Positions 7,318-15,190 of a stretch of DNA of 45,010 nucleotides are shown here, one piece after another. Each line of letters begins with the position of its first letter. Positions within the stretch are counted from its first letter, which is position 1. Under the pieces are notes generated by a model. That model was not told where the DNA came from and did not search any database. It saw only the letters and a program-made list of their open reading frames with translations. Source of the DNA: Clostridia bacterium (GTDB lineage: Bacteria; Bacillota; Clostridia; Oscillospirales; CAG-272); assembly GCA_900767415.1 (NCBI GenBank), contig CAAFYZ010000038.1:1-45010 (forward strand). Reading direction: 5' to 3'. Both the position numbers and the translations under genes were made by a program.

Positions 7318-7364
7318 TCTGCGCCGGATCTTTCAAATCCGACGGAATTTTTCGAAAAAATCTG

Positions 7365-7393
7365 TTGACAATATCACGGTATCGTGATATAAT
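7365..7393 (+). promoter_or_regulatory. Perfect sigma-A promoter of the DUF4160/DUF2442 operon
   Basis: TTGACA, 17 bases, TATAAT: an exact consensus promoter. Its whole spacer is occupied by the palindrome at 7371-7390, the usual place for a repressor to block polymerase. Confidence 0.95.
7371..7390. promoter_or_regulatory. Palindromic operator between -35 and -10
   Basis: ATATCACG and CGTGATAT are perfect inverted 8-base arms around GTAT. The arms fill the promoter spacer and enter the -10. The obvious candidate to bind it is the HTH protein encoded by the second gene of the operon, giving autorepression as in toxin-antitoxin operons. That binding is inference. Confidence 0.8.
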
Positions 7394-7429
7394 ATAGATG
7401 AAGAATCCTATCTTATAAAGAGGTTTGTC

Positions 7430-7684
7430 ATGCCGGTTATATCGAGATTTTACGGGATCGTTATCCGAATGTACTTTTTGCAAAGCGAGCATCAGCCGCC
7501 GCACATACACGCAATATATAATGAACATGTTGCGGCGATTGACTTTATGACGGGAGAAGTATTGGAAGGTGAATTGCCGGGGAAGGCAATGAATCTGGTT
7601 CGGGAGTGGATCGTGCCGAATCAAAAAGCCCTGATGGATATCTGGGAGACACAGGAGTTCAAAAAAATTCCGCCGCTGGAATAG
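7430..7684 (+). CDS. DUF4160 domain protein, possible toxin-antitoxin component
   Basis: An 84-residue soluble protein made of one DUF4160 domain. It has the family hallmarks PVISRFYGIVIRMYF at the start and QPPHIHAIY (about 25-33), then the GELP block. AGAGG six bases upstream supports the ATG. It is first in a two-gene operon; the stop lies 17 bases before the DUF2442-HTH start. DUF4160 genes are commonly found beside DUF2442 genes in small operons suggestive of toxin-antitoxin modules. The biochemical role is unproven, so I do not assign toxin or antitoxin. Confidence 0.88.
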   Translation: MPVISRFYGIVIRMYFLQSEHQPPHIHAIYNEHVAAIDFMTGEVLEGELPGKAMNLVREWIVPNQKALMDIWETQEFKKIPPLE

Positions 7685-7701
7685 AATCGGGAGGTTGTTT
7701 T

Positions 7702-8142
7702 ATGTTTCATAAAGTAAAAAACGTGTTTGCGCTCCCCGAGTGCAAACTGAGCGTTCAGTTTTCGGAAGGCGTGACGAAAATTTACGATGTGACACCTCTG
7801 TTTGAAAAGATTCCGGCATTTTCGGCACTGAAAGACAATCCGAAAAAATTCTACGATGTATGTGTGGATACCGGAGGGTACGGTATTGTTTGGGACGATG
7901 ATCTCGACCTGTCCTGCGATGAACTGTGGGAAAACGGCGTGCGTGTTGCGACACCGTTTGACGGGTTGATGGCATTCGGCGATGCCACTGCTCTTTGGGG
8001 ACTTCATGAGAGTACCTTACGCAAGGCAATCGCTTACGGGAAACTTGTCAACGGCGTTGATGTGTATAAATTCGGAAAGCAATGGGTGGTTTCCGCAGAA
8101 GCCATGAAGAGAGAATACGGAGAGAGGCAGGGGAGAGTGTGA
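7702..8142 (+). CDS. DUF2442 protein with C-terminal helix-turn-helix
   Basis: A 146-residue protein. Residues 1-85 are a DUF2442 domain (VKNVFALPECKLSVQFSEG, then the D-T-G-G-Y-G-I-V-W-DDDLDLSCDELW block). Residues 95-146 look like an excisionase or MerR-like HTH (ALWGLHESTLRKAIAYGKL, then KQWVVSAEAMKREYG). The fusion suggests a DNA-binding partner for DUF4160 that represses its own promoter through the palindrome at 7371-7390. The start at 7702 is set by GGGAGG. A strong terminator follows at 8174. What else it could be: a free-standing regulator with no toxin partner. Confidence 0.87.
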   Translation: MFHKVKNVFALPECKLSVQFSEGVTKIYDVTPLFEKIPAFSALKDNPKKFYDVCVDTGGYGIVWDDDLDLSCDELWENGVRVATPFDGLMAFGDATALWGLHESTLRKAIAYGKLVNGVDVYKFGKQWVVSAEAMKREYGERQGRV

Positions 8143-8173
8143 TTTTCGCCGATCGGAAAGCATAAAAATTTTC

Positions 8174-8212
8174 GCCGTGCGGAAGACGACGTTCTTCCGC
8201 ACGGCGGTTTTT
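8174..8212. terminator. Convergent intrinsic terminator
   Basis: A 13-bp perfect stem (GCCGTGCGGAAGA with TCTTCCGCACGGC) is followed by GGTTTTT on the plus strand, with AAAATTTTT beyond it on the minus strand. It separates the DUF2442-HTH gene from the convergent MATE gene and touches the latter's stop codon. Confidence 0.88.
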
Positions 8213-9569
8213 ACGCATTTTTGACCGTGAGATTTTTGATCCAGTCGTAACGCCGGATCTTGAAGAAGGCGACGATACATTTCAGAACCTGATCGCATTT
8301 CAGACAGGTGAAGACGATCCACGGTGCCGCCCCGAGCGACAGCGCGAGGAGTGCCGACGGGAGAACGACGAGAAAGACGAAGATCGCGTCGTTTTTGAAG
8401 ACGAAGGCGATGTCGCCCCCGCTCTTCACCAGTCCGAAGAGGCAGGCGCACTGATAGCAGGTGCCGATGACCGTGACCGAGAGGACGGTGATGAACTGCC
8501 GCGCGTATTCCATGGCTTCGGGTGTGACGTTGTAGAGGGAGATGAACGGGTCGCGCAGAAGAAAGAGCGCACCGCCGGTGAAGATTCCGAGTACGAGGAA
8601 GAGAATCTGCACCGTGACGGCATATTCCTTCATCTTTTCCTCTTTTCCTTCGCCGATGGTTTTTCCCGTGATGATACCGACCGCCCCCGCCATGCCGTTC
8701 ATGACGACGTAGGCGAGGTTGTTCAGCGTGTTCGTGATACTGACACCGGTGACCGCCGCCTTGGACAGCCGCCCCATGATGGCGGCACCCGCCAGCATAT
8801 TGGTCGCCCACACGAGCTGTCCCGCGACGATCGGCGTGCCGTAACGGATAAAGTCGCGGAGGAGCGCACGGTCATGGCGGAGAAGCTCGGAAAAGCGGAA
8901 GCGGAGTTTTCGGTCGAAAAAGAGAATATAGACTACGATAATTACGCTCTCCGCTACGCGCGCGAAAAGCGTCGCGAGGGCGGCACCGCGGATCCCGAGG
9001 GCGGGCGCACCGAGTTTTCCGAAGATCAGAATATAATTGAGTACACCGTTGATGACAAGGGAGACGAGAGAGACGTACAGACCGATCCGTGCCGTCTCCA
9101 CGCTCCGCATGGCGGCGATGAGTGCCTGCGTCAGACAGAAGAAGAGAAAAGAAAAACAGAGAATCCCGAGATATTCGACACCGCTTTCGATGACGCTTTC
9201 GTCTTTTGAAAAAAGAGAAATAATAAAGGTAGGGAAGAGCGCACACAGGGCGGTGAGGACGGCGCCGAACCCGAGGGAGAACTTCATGCCGATCGCGACG
9301 ATCTTCCGTATGGATTCCGTGTCCCGCTTCCCCCAGTATTGCGCCGCCAGAATCAGGATCGCGCCTTCGATCCCGCCGCTGAACACTTGCAGGAGCGTCT
9401 GAATCTGCATTCCCATATAGACGCCGGACACCGCCGCGTCGCCGAGCGCGCCGATCATCAGATTGTCGAGCAGCCCGACGGCGAAGGTCACGAGATTCTG
9501 CAGGGCGATGGGGACGGAGAGGGCGATCAGCGATCGATAAAAATCACGGTCTTTGGTAAAAAGTTTCAT
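8211..9569 (-). CDS. MATE-family efflux transporter
   Basis: A 452-residue protein with about 12 transmembrane segments in two MatE halves. The opening MKLFTKDRDFYRSLIALSVP aligns with the MKLKKYFGDRAFYRMVLTVA of the divergent MATE gene, which sets the start at 9569, although no good ribosome binding site stands before it. Likely a cation-coupled drug or metabolite exporter in the cytoplasmic membrane. The two MATE genes are paralogues arranged head to head with 340 bases between them. It is transcribed alone from 9605-9633. The substrate is not predictable. Confidence 0.9.
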   Translation of the reverse strand: MKLFTKDRDFYRSLIALSVPIALQNLVTFAVGLLDNLMIGALGDAAVSGVYMGMQIQTLLQVFSGGIEGAILILAAQYWGKRDTESIRKIVAIGMKFSLGFGAVLTALCALFPTFIISLFSKDESVIESGVEYLGILCFSFLFFCLTQALIAAMRSVETARIGLYVSLVSLVINGVLNYILIFGKLGAPALGIRGAALATLFARVAESVIIVVYILFFDRKLRFRFSELLRHDRALLRDFIRYGTPIVAGQLVWATNMLAGAAIMGRLSKAAVTGVSITNTLNNLAYVVMNGMAGAVGIITGKTIGEGKEEKMKEYAVTVQILFLVLGIFTGGALFLLRDPFISLYNVTPEAMEYARQFITVLSVTVIGTCYQCACLFGLVKSGGDIAFVFKNDAIFVFLVVLPSALLALSLGAAPWIVFTCLKCDQVLKCIVAFFKIRRYDWIKNLTVKNA

Positions 9570-9604
9570 GGCGGCGGCTTTGCACTTTCTTTCGTAATGA
9601 AAAC

Positions 9605-9633
9605 AGTATAGCATAGTTTGCCCGATCGTGCAA
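9605..9633 (-). promoter_or_regulatory. Sigma-A promoter of the minus-strand MATE gene
   Basis: TTGCAC (9628-9633), 17 bases and TATACT (9605-9610) on the minus strand. The 5' leader is only about 30 bases. Confidence 0.8.
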
Positions 9634-9778
9634 GAGATTTTCGTCGGCTCTCTTCGATTTTCGGAAGAAAAACAAAGAAAGAAGAAAAACGCGGGGCGCG
9701 GGAGAAAAAAGAAAGCAAAACCGCCAAAAAACGACAGTCCCGCGCACGGCAGTTTACCGAATCGACGGATTGTGAGAA
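9634..9778. other. Intergenic spacer between the divergent MATE promoters
   Basis: Purine-rich DNA with an A-rich stretch near 9660-9730. I see no gene, hairpin or binding-site repeat here apart from the palindrome that follows at 9779. Confidence 0.6.
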
Positions 9779-9802
9779 GTTTTGCAAAACCCCCTTGCAA
9801 AA
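9779..9802. promoter_or_regulatory. Palindrome plus repeated half-site over the plus-strand MATE promoter
   Basis: GTTTTGCAAAAC (9779-9790) is a perfect 12-base palindrome. Its TTGCAAAA half recurs 13 bases later at 9795-9802, where it contains the -35. The placement fits an operator for an unlinked regulator; none is encoded next to it. Confidence 0.5.
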
Positions 9803-9823
9803 GCTTGCGCTTTGTGTTAGAAT
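9795..9823 (+). promoter_or_regulatory. Sigma-A promoter of the plus-strand MATE gene
   Basis: TTGCAA, a 17-base spacer and TAGAAT, about 87 bases before the start codon. Confidence 0.78.
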
Positions 9824-9909
9824 AGTCATTGCACGCTTTCGCGGGGCGCTCTTCGGAGAAAACACGAAAAACCGCGCTTATTTACAGATTCTGCAGAACG
9901 GAGGATGTT

Positions 9910-11334
9910 ATGAAACTCAAAAAGTACTTCGGCGACCGTGCCTTTTACCGCATGGTACTGACCGTCGCCGTACCCATCATGGTGCAGAACGGCGTCACCA
10001 ACCTCGTCAATATGCTCGACAACATCATGGTCGGCTCTCTCGGGACGGAGCAGATGTCGGGCGTTTCGATCGTCAATCAGTTCACCTTCATCTTCAACCT
10101 TTTGGTCTTCGGTGCCGTGAGTGCCGCAGGGATCTTCACCGCGCAGTATTACGGTCTCGGGAACAAAGAGGGCGTCAGAGATACCTTCCGTTTCAAACTT
10201 CTGATCAATCTTATGATCGGTGTCGTCGGCATCGGCGTCTTTTGGCTGGCGGGCGACGCGCTGATCGGCATTTTCCTCCATGAAGGAAGCGCGGAGGGCG
10301 ACCTCGCGAAGACGCTTGCCTTCGGGCAGGAGTATATCGCCGTCATGCTGATCGGACTGATCCCCTTCGCACTGGCGCAGGTCTATGCGTCCACGATGCG
10401 CGAGACAGGGGAGAACATGATGCCGATGATCGCGAGTATCATCGCCGTCGTCGTCAATTTTATCTTCAATACGATCCTGATTTTCGGTACGTTCGGCGCC
10501 CCCGCCCTCGGTGTGAAGGGCGCGGCGATCGCCACGGTGATCTCCCGTTTCGTCGAGCTTGCCGTCCTCGTGATTTATGCGCACACGCACGGGGCAAAAT
10601 GCGAGTTCGCCGTCGGTGCTTTCCGCACGCTGAAGATCCCGACCCGCCTCGCGGGGCAGATCGCGCTGAAAGGACTTCCGCTGATGCTCAACGAGTTCTT
10701 CTGGGCGCTCGCCGTCACCATGCGCAACCAGTGCTATTCCACCCGCGGACTGGACGCCGTCGCGGCACAGAACATCGACGCGACGCTGATCAACCTTTTC
10801 TCGGTCATCTATCTCTCCCTCGGCACCGCGATCGCCATCATCGTCGGCAGGTTGCTCGGCGCGGGGAAGATCGAAGAGGCGAAGGATACCGACCGGAAGA
10901 TGATCACCTTCTCCGTCCTCTGTTCGTTTGCTATGTCGGTTCTGCTCGTCGGCATCGCCTTCCTCTTCCCGCTGCTGTATAACACGACAAGCAGCGCGCG
11001 GGAGATCGCGACTTACATGATTCTGATTTCGGGTCTTCTCATGCCCTTCAACGCATTTTCGAATGCCGCCTACTTCACCCTCCGTTCGGGCGGACAGGTG
11101 ATGATCACCGTCCTCTTCGACAGCGTGTATATGTGGGGCGTCGTTCTCCCGACCTCCTTTCTTCTGACGCATCTGACCGGCATGGACATCCGCTGGCTCT
11201 TCCTCGCCTGCCAGGCGGTGGAAAGCGTCAAGTTTATCCCCGGCATCTTCTATCTTCGCCGCGGCACTTGGGCAAACCAGCTTGTCACGGAAGAAGAAAC
11301 CCCCGAAGAGCTTGACTCGCTTTTGAATCAGTAA
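9910..11334 (+). CDS. MATE-family efflux transporter
   Basis: A 474-residue, 12-helix protein with two MatE domains. Typical features are AVPIMVQNGVTNLVNMLDNIM near the start and GAPALGVKGAAIATVISR at about residues 196-213, the latter nearly identical in the neighbouring paralogue (GAPALGIRGAALATL). CGGAGG precedes the ATG at 9910 by about five bases. Likely an ion-coupled exporter of toxic or metabolic compounds. Its promoter carries a palindrome, so it is probably regulated. Terminates at 11362. Confidence 0.92.
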   Translation: MKLKKYFGDRAFYRMVLTVAVPIMVQNGVTNLVNMLDNIMVGSLGTEQMSGVSIVNQFTFIFNLLVFGAVSAAGIFTAQYYGLGNKEGVRDTFRFKLLINLMIGVVGIGVFWLAGDALIGIFLHEGSAEGDLAKTLAFGQEYIAVMLIGLIPFALAQVYASTMRETGENMMPMIASIIAVVVNFIFNTILIFGTFGAPALGVKGAAIATVISRFVELAVLVIYAHTHGAKCEFAVGAFRTLKIPTRLAGQIALKGLPLMLNEFFWALAVTMRNQCYSTRGLDAVAAQNIDATLINLFSVIYLSLGTAIAIIVGRLLGAGKIEEAKDTDRKMITFSVLCSFAMSVLLVGIAFLFPLLYNTTSSAREIATYMILISGLLMPFNAFSNAAYFTLRSGGQVMITVLFDSVYMWGVVLPTSFLLTHLTGMDIRWLFLACQAVESVKFIPGIFYLRRGTWANQLVTEEETPEELDSLLNQ

Positions 11335-11361
11335 AACAAAAAAGTAAAAATGACGAAAAGC

Positions 11362-11400
11362 AAAGAAAACACAGCCGACAGGGTGCTGTGTTTTCTTTTT
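11362..11400 (+). terminator. Intrinsic terminator after the MATE gene
   Basis: GAAAACACAGC (11365-11375) pairs with GCTGTGTTTTC (11385-11395) over 11 bp, followed by TTTTTT. The next 145 bases (11401-11546) show no gene or motif. Confidence 0.9.
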
Positions 11401-11546
11401 TCTTTCGTTTGTGCGGTCGCCGAAGGAGAAGAGCATCGTGCAGACAGACGGAATCACGACGGATAAGATACGAGCCATTCCGATAAAAAACGGAATCGGG
11501 AGAAACAGCGATCCGCCCGGAATCTCCGCGATTTTATCAAAACCCC

Positions 11547-11575
11547 TTGACTTTTTTCGCGGGGCGGTATATAAT
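11547..11575 (+). promoter_or_regulatory. Sigma-A promoter of the T-box and ileS
   Basis: TTGACT, 17 bases, TATAAT. The transcript would start near 11582 and enter the T-box leader directly. Confidence 0.9.
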
Positions 11576-11593
11576 AAGGAATGATAAAAAGAC

Positions 11594-11823
11594 TGTGACG
11601 AAGAGAGTAGCCGGGTCCGTGCGGGTACAGAGAGTCGGAGAAGATGAGAGCCGATCCCGCCCCCTTTGTGTGAAGATCACTTCCGAGTCGCGTCCCCGAA
11701 CGGCAGTAAGGGACGACGGCAGTCCACCGTAAACGGACACATATTGGCTGATATGGTAAATAGGTGGTTAGCAAAATGTCACATTTTGCCCTGTTTCTGT
11801 TGGAACAGGGCTTTTGTTTTTTT
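11594..11823 (+). ncRNA. Isoleucine-specific T-box riboswitch
   Basis: A 230-nt leader that senses uncharged tRNA-Ile. Stem I shows AGAGAGTAG at its base, an AGAGAGTCGG/GAGAGCCGAT region at its top and the specifier context GAAG-ATC-AC, where ATC (11676-11678) is an isoleucine codon. The T-box bulge TGGT (11765-11768) complements the ACCA end of tRNA-Ile. The antiterminator is AGG-bulge-GCAAAATG/CATTTTGC-CCT (11762-11792). The competing terminator GCCCTGTT/AACAGGGC (11788-11811) is followed by TTTTGTTTTTTT. The GCCCT segment is used in both, so they exclude each other. The T-box core AGGTGGTTAGC departs from the usual AGGGTGGNACCGCG. Confidence 0.9.
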
Positions 11824-11851
11824 GCAGGTAAAACTTTTTTGCGAGAATGAT

Positions 11852-11881
11852 TTTTTTGCCGCTTCGGCGGCGGAACGGAGA
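11852..11881 (+). repeat. Leader module shared with the SGNH hydrolase: UUCG hairpin plus RBS
   Basis: All 30 bases are identical to the reverse complement of 1219-1248: T-run, GCCGC-TTCG-GCGGC hairpin, then GGAACGGAGA as ribosome binding site. It follows the T-box terminator and lies directly before the ileS start. Confidence 0.8.
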
Positions 11882-11886
11882 GTAAA

Positions 11887-14800
11887 ATGAGCGAAATCTA
11901 CGGCAAAGTATCGACGAACCTCGACTTTGTGAAGAGGGAAGGAGAGACACGCGCTTTCTGGGAGAAGGAAGACGTTTTCGGCAAGAGTCTGAAAATCCGT
12001 GAGGGCGCGCCCGAGTTCACCTTCTATGACGGTCCCCCGACCGCGAACGGGAAGCCGCACATCGGACACGTCCTGACCCGCGTTATCAAAGACCTGATCC
12101 CGCGCTATCAGACGATGAAGGGACGCCACGTCCTGCGCAAGGCGGGGTGGGACACCCACGGTCTGCCCGTGGAGCTGGAAGTGGAGAAAAAACTCGGCAT
12201 CGACGGAAAGGATCAGATCGAGAATTACGGTCTCGAGCCCTTCATTGCGCACTGCAAGGAGTCGGTGTGGAAGTATAAGGGAATGTGGGAAGACTTCTCC
12301 GCGAAGGTCGGCTTTTTCGTCGACATGGAGCACCCCTATGTTACCTATACGAACGATTTTATCGAGTCGGAGTGGTGGGCACTCAAACAGATCTTCGACC
12401 GCGGACTTCTTTATAAAGGATTCAAGATCGTCCCGTACTGCCCCCGTTGCGGCACGCCCCTCTCCTCTCATGAGGTCGCACAGGGGTACAAGACGGTAAA
12501 AGAGCGTTCCGCGATCGTCCGCTTCCGCGCGAAGGACGAGGACGCCTACTTCCTCGCCTGGACGACGACCCCGTGGACCCTGCCCTCCAACGTCGCACTC
12601 TGCGTGAACCCGAAGGACACCTATTGCAAGGTAAAAGCCGCGGACGGCTATACCTATTATATGGCAAAGGCGCTGCTCGACCGCGTGCTCGGTCCCCTCG
12701 GTAACGAGGAGACGCCCGCCTACGAAATCCTCGAAGAGATGCCCGGTGCCGCGCTCGAATACCGCGCGTACGAGCCGCTCTTCGCCTGCACGGGAGAAGC
12801 CGCCGCGAGACAGAAGAAAAAAGCGCATTTTATCACCGCGGACGGCTATGTTACGATGACCGACGGTACCGGTATCGTCCATATCGCCCCCGCCTTCGGC
12901 GAGGACGACAGCCGCGTCGGTAAAAAATACGATCTTCCTTTCGTCCAGTTCGTGGACGGGAAGGGCGACATGACCGCGGAAACACCGTATGCCGGCGTCT
13001 TCGTCAAGAAGGCAGATCCCCTCGTGCTCGCCGACCTCGAAAAGGAAGGGAAACTCTTCGCCGCGCCGAAGTTCGAGCATGACTATCCGCACTGCTGGCG
13101 TTGCGGCACGCCCCTTATCTATTATGCCCGCGACACCTGGTTTATCCGCATGACCGAAGTGCGCGATCACCTGATCCGCAACAACAATACCGTCAACTGG
13201 ATTCCCGAGAACATCGGCAAGGGTCGCTTCGGCGACTGGCTCGAAAACGTGCAGGACTGGGGACTCTCGCGTAACCGCTATTGGGGCACGCCTCTCAATA
13301 TCTGGGAATGTTCCTGCGGACATCGCCACGCCGTCGGCTCGATCGAAGAGTTGCATAAAATGTCGGACAACTGCCCCGAGAATATCGAACTGCACCGTCC
13401 GTTCATTGACGCCGTAACGCTGAAATGCCCAGTGTGCGGCGGGGAAATGCACCGTGTCAGTGAGGTCATCGACTGCTGGTTCGACTCCGGCTCCATGCCC
13501 TTCGCCCAGTGGCACTACCCGTTTGAGAACCGCGATGTCTTCGAAAAGGAATTTCCCGCCGACTTCATCAGCGAGGGCGTCGATCAGACGCGCGGCTGGT
13601 TCTACTCTCTGATGGCGATCTCCACGCTGATTTTCGACAAAGCCCCCTATAAGAACGTTCTCGTCCTCGGACACGTCCTTGATAAGGACGGACAGAAGAT
13701 GTCGAAGTCGAAAGGCAACGCCGTCGATCCCTTCGAGGCACTCGAAAAATACGGTGCCGACGCGATCCGCTGGTACTTCTATTCCAACTCCGCGCCCTGG
13801 CTGCCGAACCGTTTCTACGGCGACGCGGTCGTCGAAGGGCAGAGAAAGTTTATGGGCACGCTCTGGAATACGTATGCTTTCTATGTTCTGTATGCCAATA
13901 TCGACGGCTTCGATCCGACGAAGTATGCCTTCGTCGAAAAGAGTCTCTCGGTCATGGATCAGTGGATTCTCTCGAAGATGAATTCCGCGATCCGCGCGGT
14001 GGACGAGGACCTCGCCGCTTACAAAATCACCGAGGCGACCCGCGTGCTCGAAGAGCTCGTTGACGATCTTTCCAACTGGTATGTCCGCCGCAGTCGCGAG
14101 AGATACTGGGGCAAGGAGATGACCGACGACAAGATCAACGCCTATATGACCCTCTATACCGTCCTTGTCAACACGGCGAAGATCGCCGCTCCCTTCATTC
14201 CCTTCATGGCGGAGGACATCTATCGCAATCTCGTCCTCTCCGTGGACAAGAGCGCGCCGATCTCGGTGCACCTCACCGACTTCCCGACGGCGGACGAAGG
14301 ACGTATCGACCCGAAACTCGAGGAGAACATGGACGAGGTCATCGGCATCGTGACCCTCGGCAGAGCGTGCCGCAACGCCGCCGCGATCAAGAACCGTCAG
14401 CCCATCGCGAAAATGTATATCAAAGCGGAGAAGACCCCCGACGCCTCCTTCCTCCCCGTCATCGCGGAAGAGTTGAACGTCAAGTCGGTCGAGGTCACGG
14501 ACAGCGTCCGCGCCTTTACCACCTACACCTTCAAGCCGCAGCTTCGTACCGTCGGTCCGAAGTACGGAAAGCACCTCGGCGCGATCCGCGCCTATCTTGC
14601 CGCTCTTGACGGCAACGCCGCCATGGACGAGCTTGAGAGGGACGGGCATCTCGCCTTCACCGACGGGGACGAAGAGATCGTCCTCACCCGCGACGATCTG
14701 CTCATCGAAATGAGCGAGAGCGGACACTTCGAGTCGCTGAGCGACAAGGGCGTGACCGTCGTCCTCGATAAGAATCTCACCCCCGAACTGATCGAAGAGG

Positions 14801-15048
14801 GGAACGTGCGCGAGATCATCTCCAAAGTGCAGACCATGCGTAAGGACTCGGGCTTTGAAGTTACCGACAGGATCCGTCTCTCCTTTGACGGATCGGAAAA
14901 ACTTCTCGGCGTCGCAGAGAGAAACCGCGAGGAGATTGCGGAAGAGACGCTCGCCGTCTCCGTTACGAAGGGCGACACCTACGCTTTCACGAAGGAGTGG
15001 AACGTCAACGGCGAATCCCTTATCGTCTCCGTCGAAACGGTAAAATAA
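11887..15048 (+). CDS. ileS: Isoleucyl-tRNA synthetase, long type-2 form
   Basis: A 1053-residue class I aminoacyl-tRNA synthetase that charges tRNA-Ile in the cytoplasm. HIGH is at residues 58-61 (GPPTANGKPHIGHVL) and KMSKS at 604-608 (DGQKMSKSKGNAVDP). Between them lies the CP1 editing domain, with TWFIRMTEVRD and DWGLSRNRYWGTP near its end. The anticodon-binding helical domain and a long C-terminal extension follow. The length (about 1050, not 920-940) and sequence style fit the eukaryote-like IleRS2 class, whose members tend to resist mupirocin; resistance here is inference. The start at 11887 follows CGGAGAGTAAA. It is controlled by the Ile T-box upstream and ends in a bidirectional terminator. 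Confidence 0.98.
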   Translation: MSEIYGKVSTNLDFVKREGETRAFWEKEDVFGKSLKIREGAPEFTFYDGPPTANGKPHIGHVLTRVIKDLIPRYQTMKGRHVLRKAGWDTHGLPVELEVEKKLGIDGKDQIENYGLEPFIAHCKESVWKYKGMWEDFSAKVGFFVDMEHPYVTYTNDFIESEWWALKQIFDRGLLYKGFKIVPYCPRCGTPLSSHEVAQGYKTVKERSAIVRFRAKDEDAYFLAWTTTPWTLPSNVALCVNPKDTYCKVKAADGYTYYMAKALLDRVLGPLGNEETPAYEILEEMPGAALEYRAYEPLFACTGEAAARQKKKAHFITADGYVTMTDGTGIVHIAPAFGEDDSRVGKKYDLPFVQFVDGKGDMTAETPYAGVFVKKADPLVLADLEKEGKLFAAPKFEHDYPHCWRCGTPLIYYARDTWFIRMTEVRDHLIRNNNTVNWIPENIGKGRFGDWLENVQDWGLSRNRYWGTPLNIWECSCGHRHAVGSIEELHKMSDNCPENIELHRPFIDAVTLKCPVCGGEMHRVSEVIDCWFDSGSMPFAQWHYPFENRDVFEKEFPADFISEGVDQTRGWFYSLMAISTLIFDKAPYKNVLVLGHVLDKDGQKMSKSKGNAVDPFEALEKYGADAIRWYFYSNSAPWLPNRFYGDAVVEGQRKFMGTLWNTYAFYVLYANIDGFDPTKYAFVEKSLSVMDQWILSKMNSAIRAVDEDLAAYKITEATRVLEELVDDLSNWYVRRSRERYWGKEMTDDKINAYMTLYTVLVNTAKIAAPFIPFMAEDIYRNLVLSVDKSAPISVHLTDFPTADEGRIDPKLEENMDEVIGIVTLGRACRNAAAIKNRQPIAKMYIKAEKTPDASFLPVIAEELNVKSVEVTDSVRAFTTYTFKPQLRTVGPKYGKHLGAIRAYLAALDGNAAMDELERDGHLAFTDGDEEIVLTRDDLLIEMSESGHFESLSDKGVTVVLDKNLTPELIEEGNVREIISKVQTMRKDSGFEVTDRIRLSFDGSEKLLGVAERNREEIAEETLAVSVTKGDTYAFTKEWNVNGESLIVSVETVK

Positions 15049-15067
15049 ACCGCCTCCGAAAAGCAAA

Positions 15068-15108
15068 ACGAGCAAAAGGCAATCCGAACGCCTTTTGCTC
15101 GTTTTTTT
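15068..15108. terminator. Bidirectional terminator between ileS and asnA
   Basis: ACGAGCAAAAGGC (15068-15080) pairs with GCCTTTTGCTCGT (15090-15102) over 13 bp. Seven T follow on the plus strand and TTTTGCTTTT on the minus strand, so it serves both convergent units. Confidence 0.93.
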
Positions 15109-15190
15109 GATAAAAGTCGATAAAACGACAAGAAATATTTACTTTTTTCAGCCGATTTGCGGGAATCGGAAGAGAAAACGCTTCTTTATT

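Noticed and set aside
7325..7341. Terminator after the EamA gene
   Set aside because: The CGGAT/ATCCG stem is only 5 bp and the T-run is displaced by ACGGAA. Too weak to list.
11779..15075. A 1098-codon open frame on the minus strand opposite ileS
   Set aside because: It is antisense to a certain ileS, has no recognisable domain and no ribosome binding site. Long antisense frames arise from the GC-rich codon use here; similar shadows lie opposite the SpoIIE, UPF0210 and ABC genes.
15152..15169. CCGATT/AATCGG hairpin as the asnA terminator
   Set aside because: On the asnA strand it is followed by A-rich and not T-rich sequence. The bidirectional terminator at 15068-15108 explains termination better.
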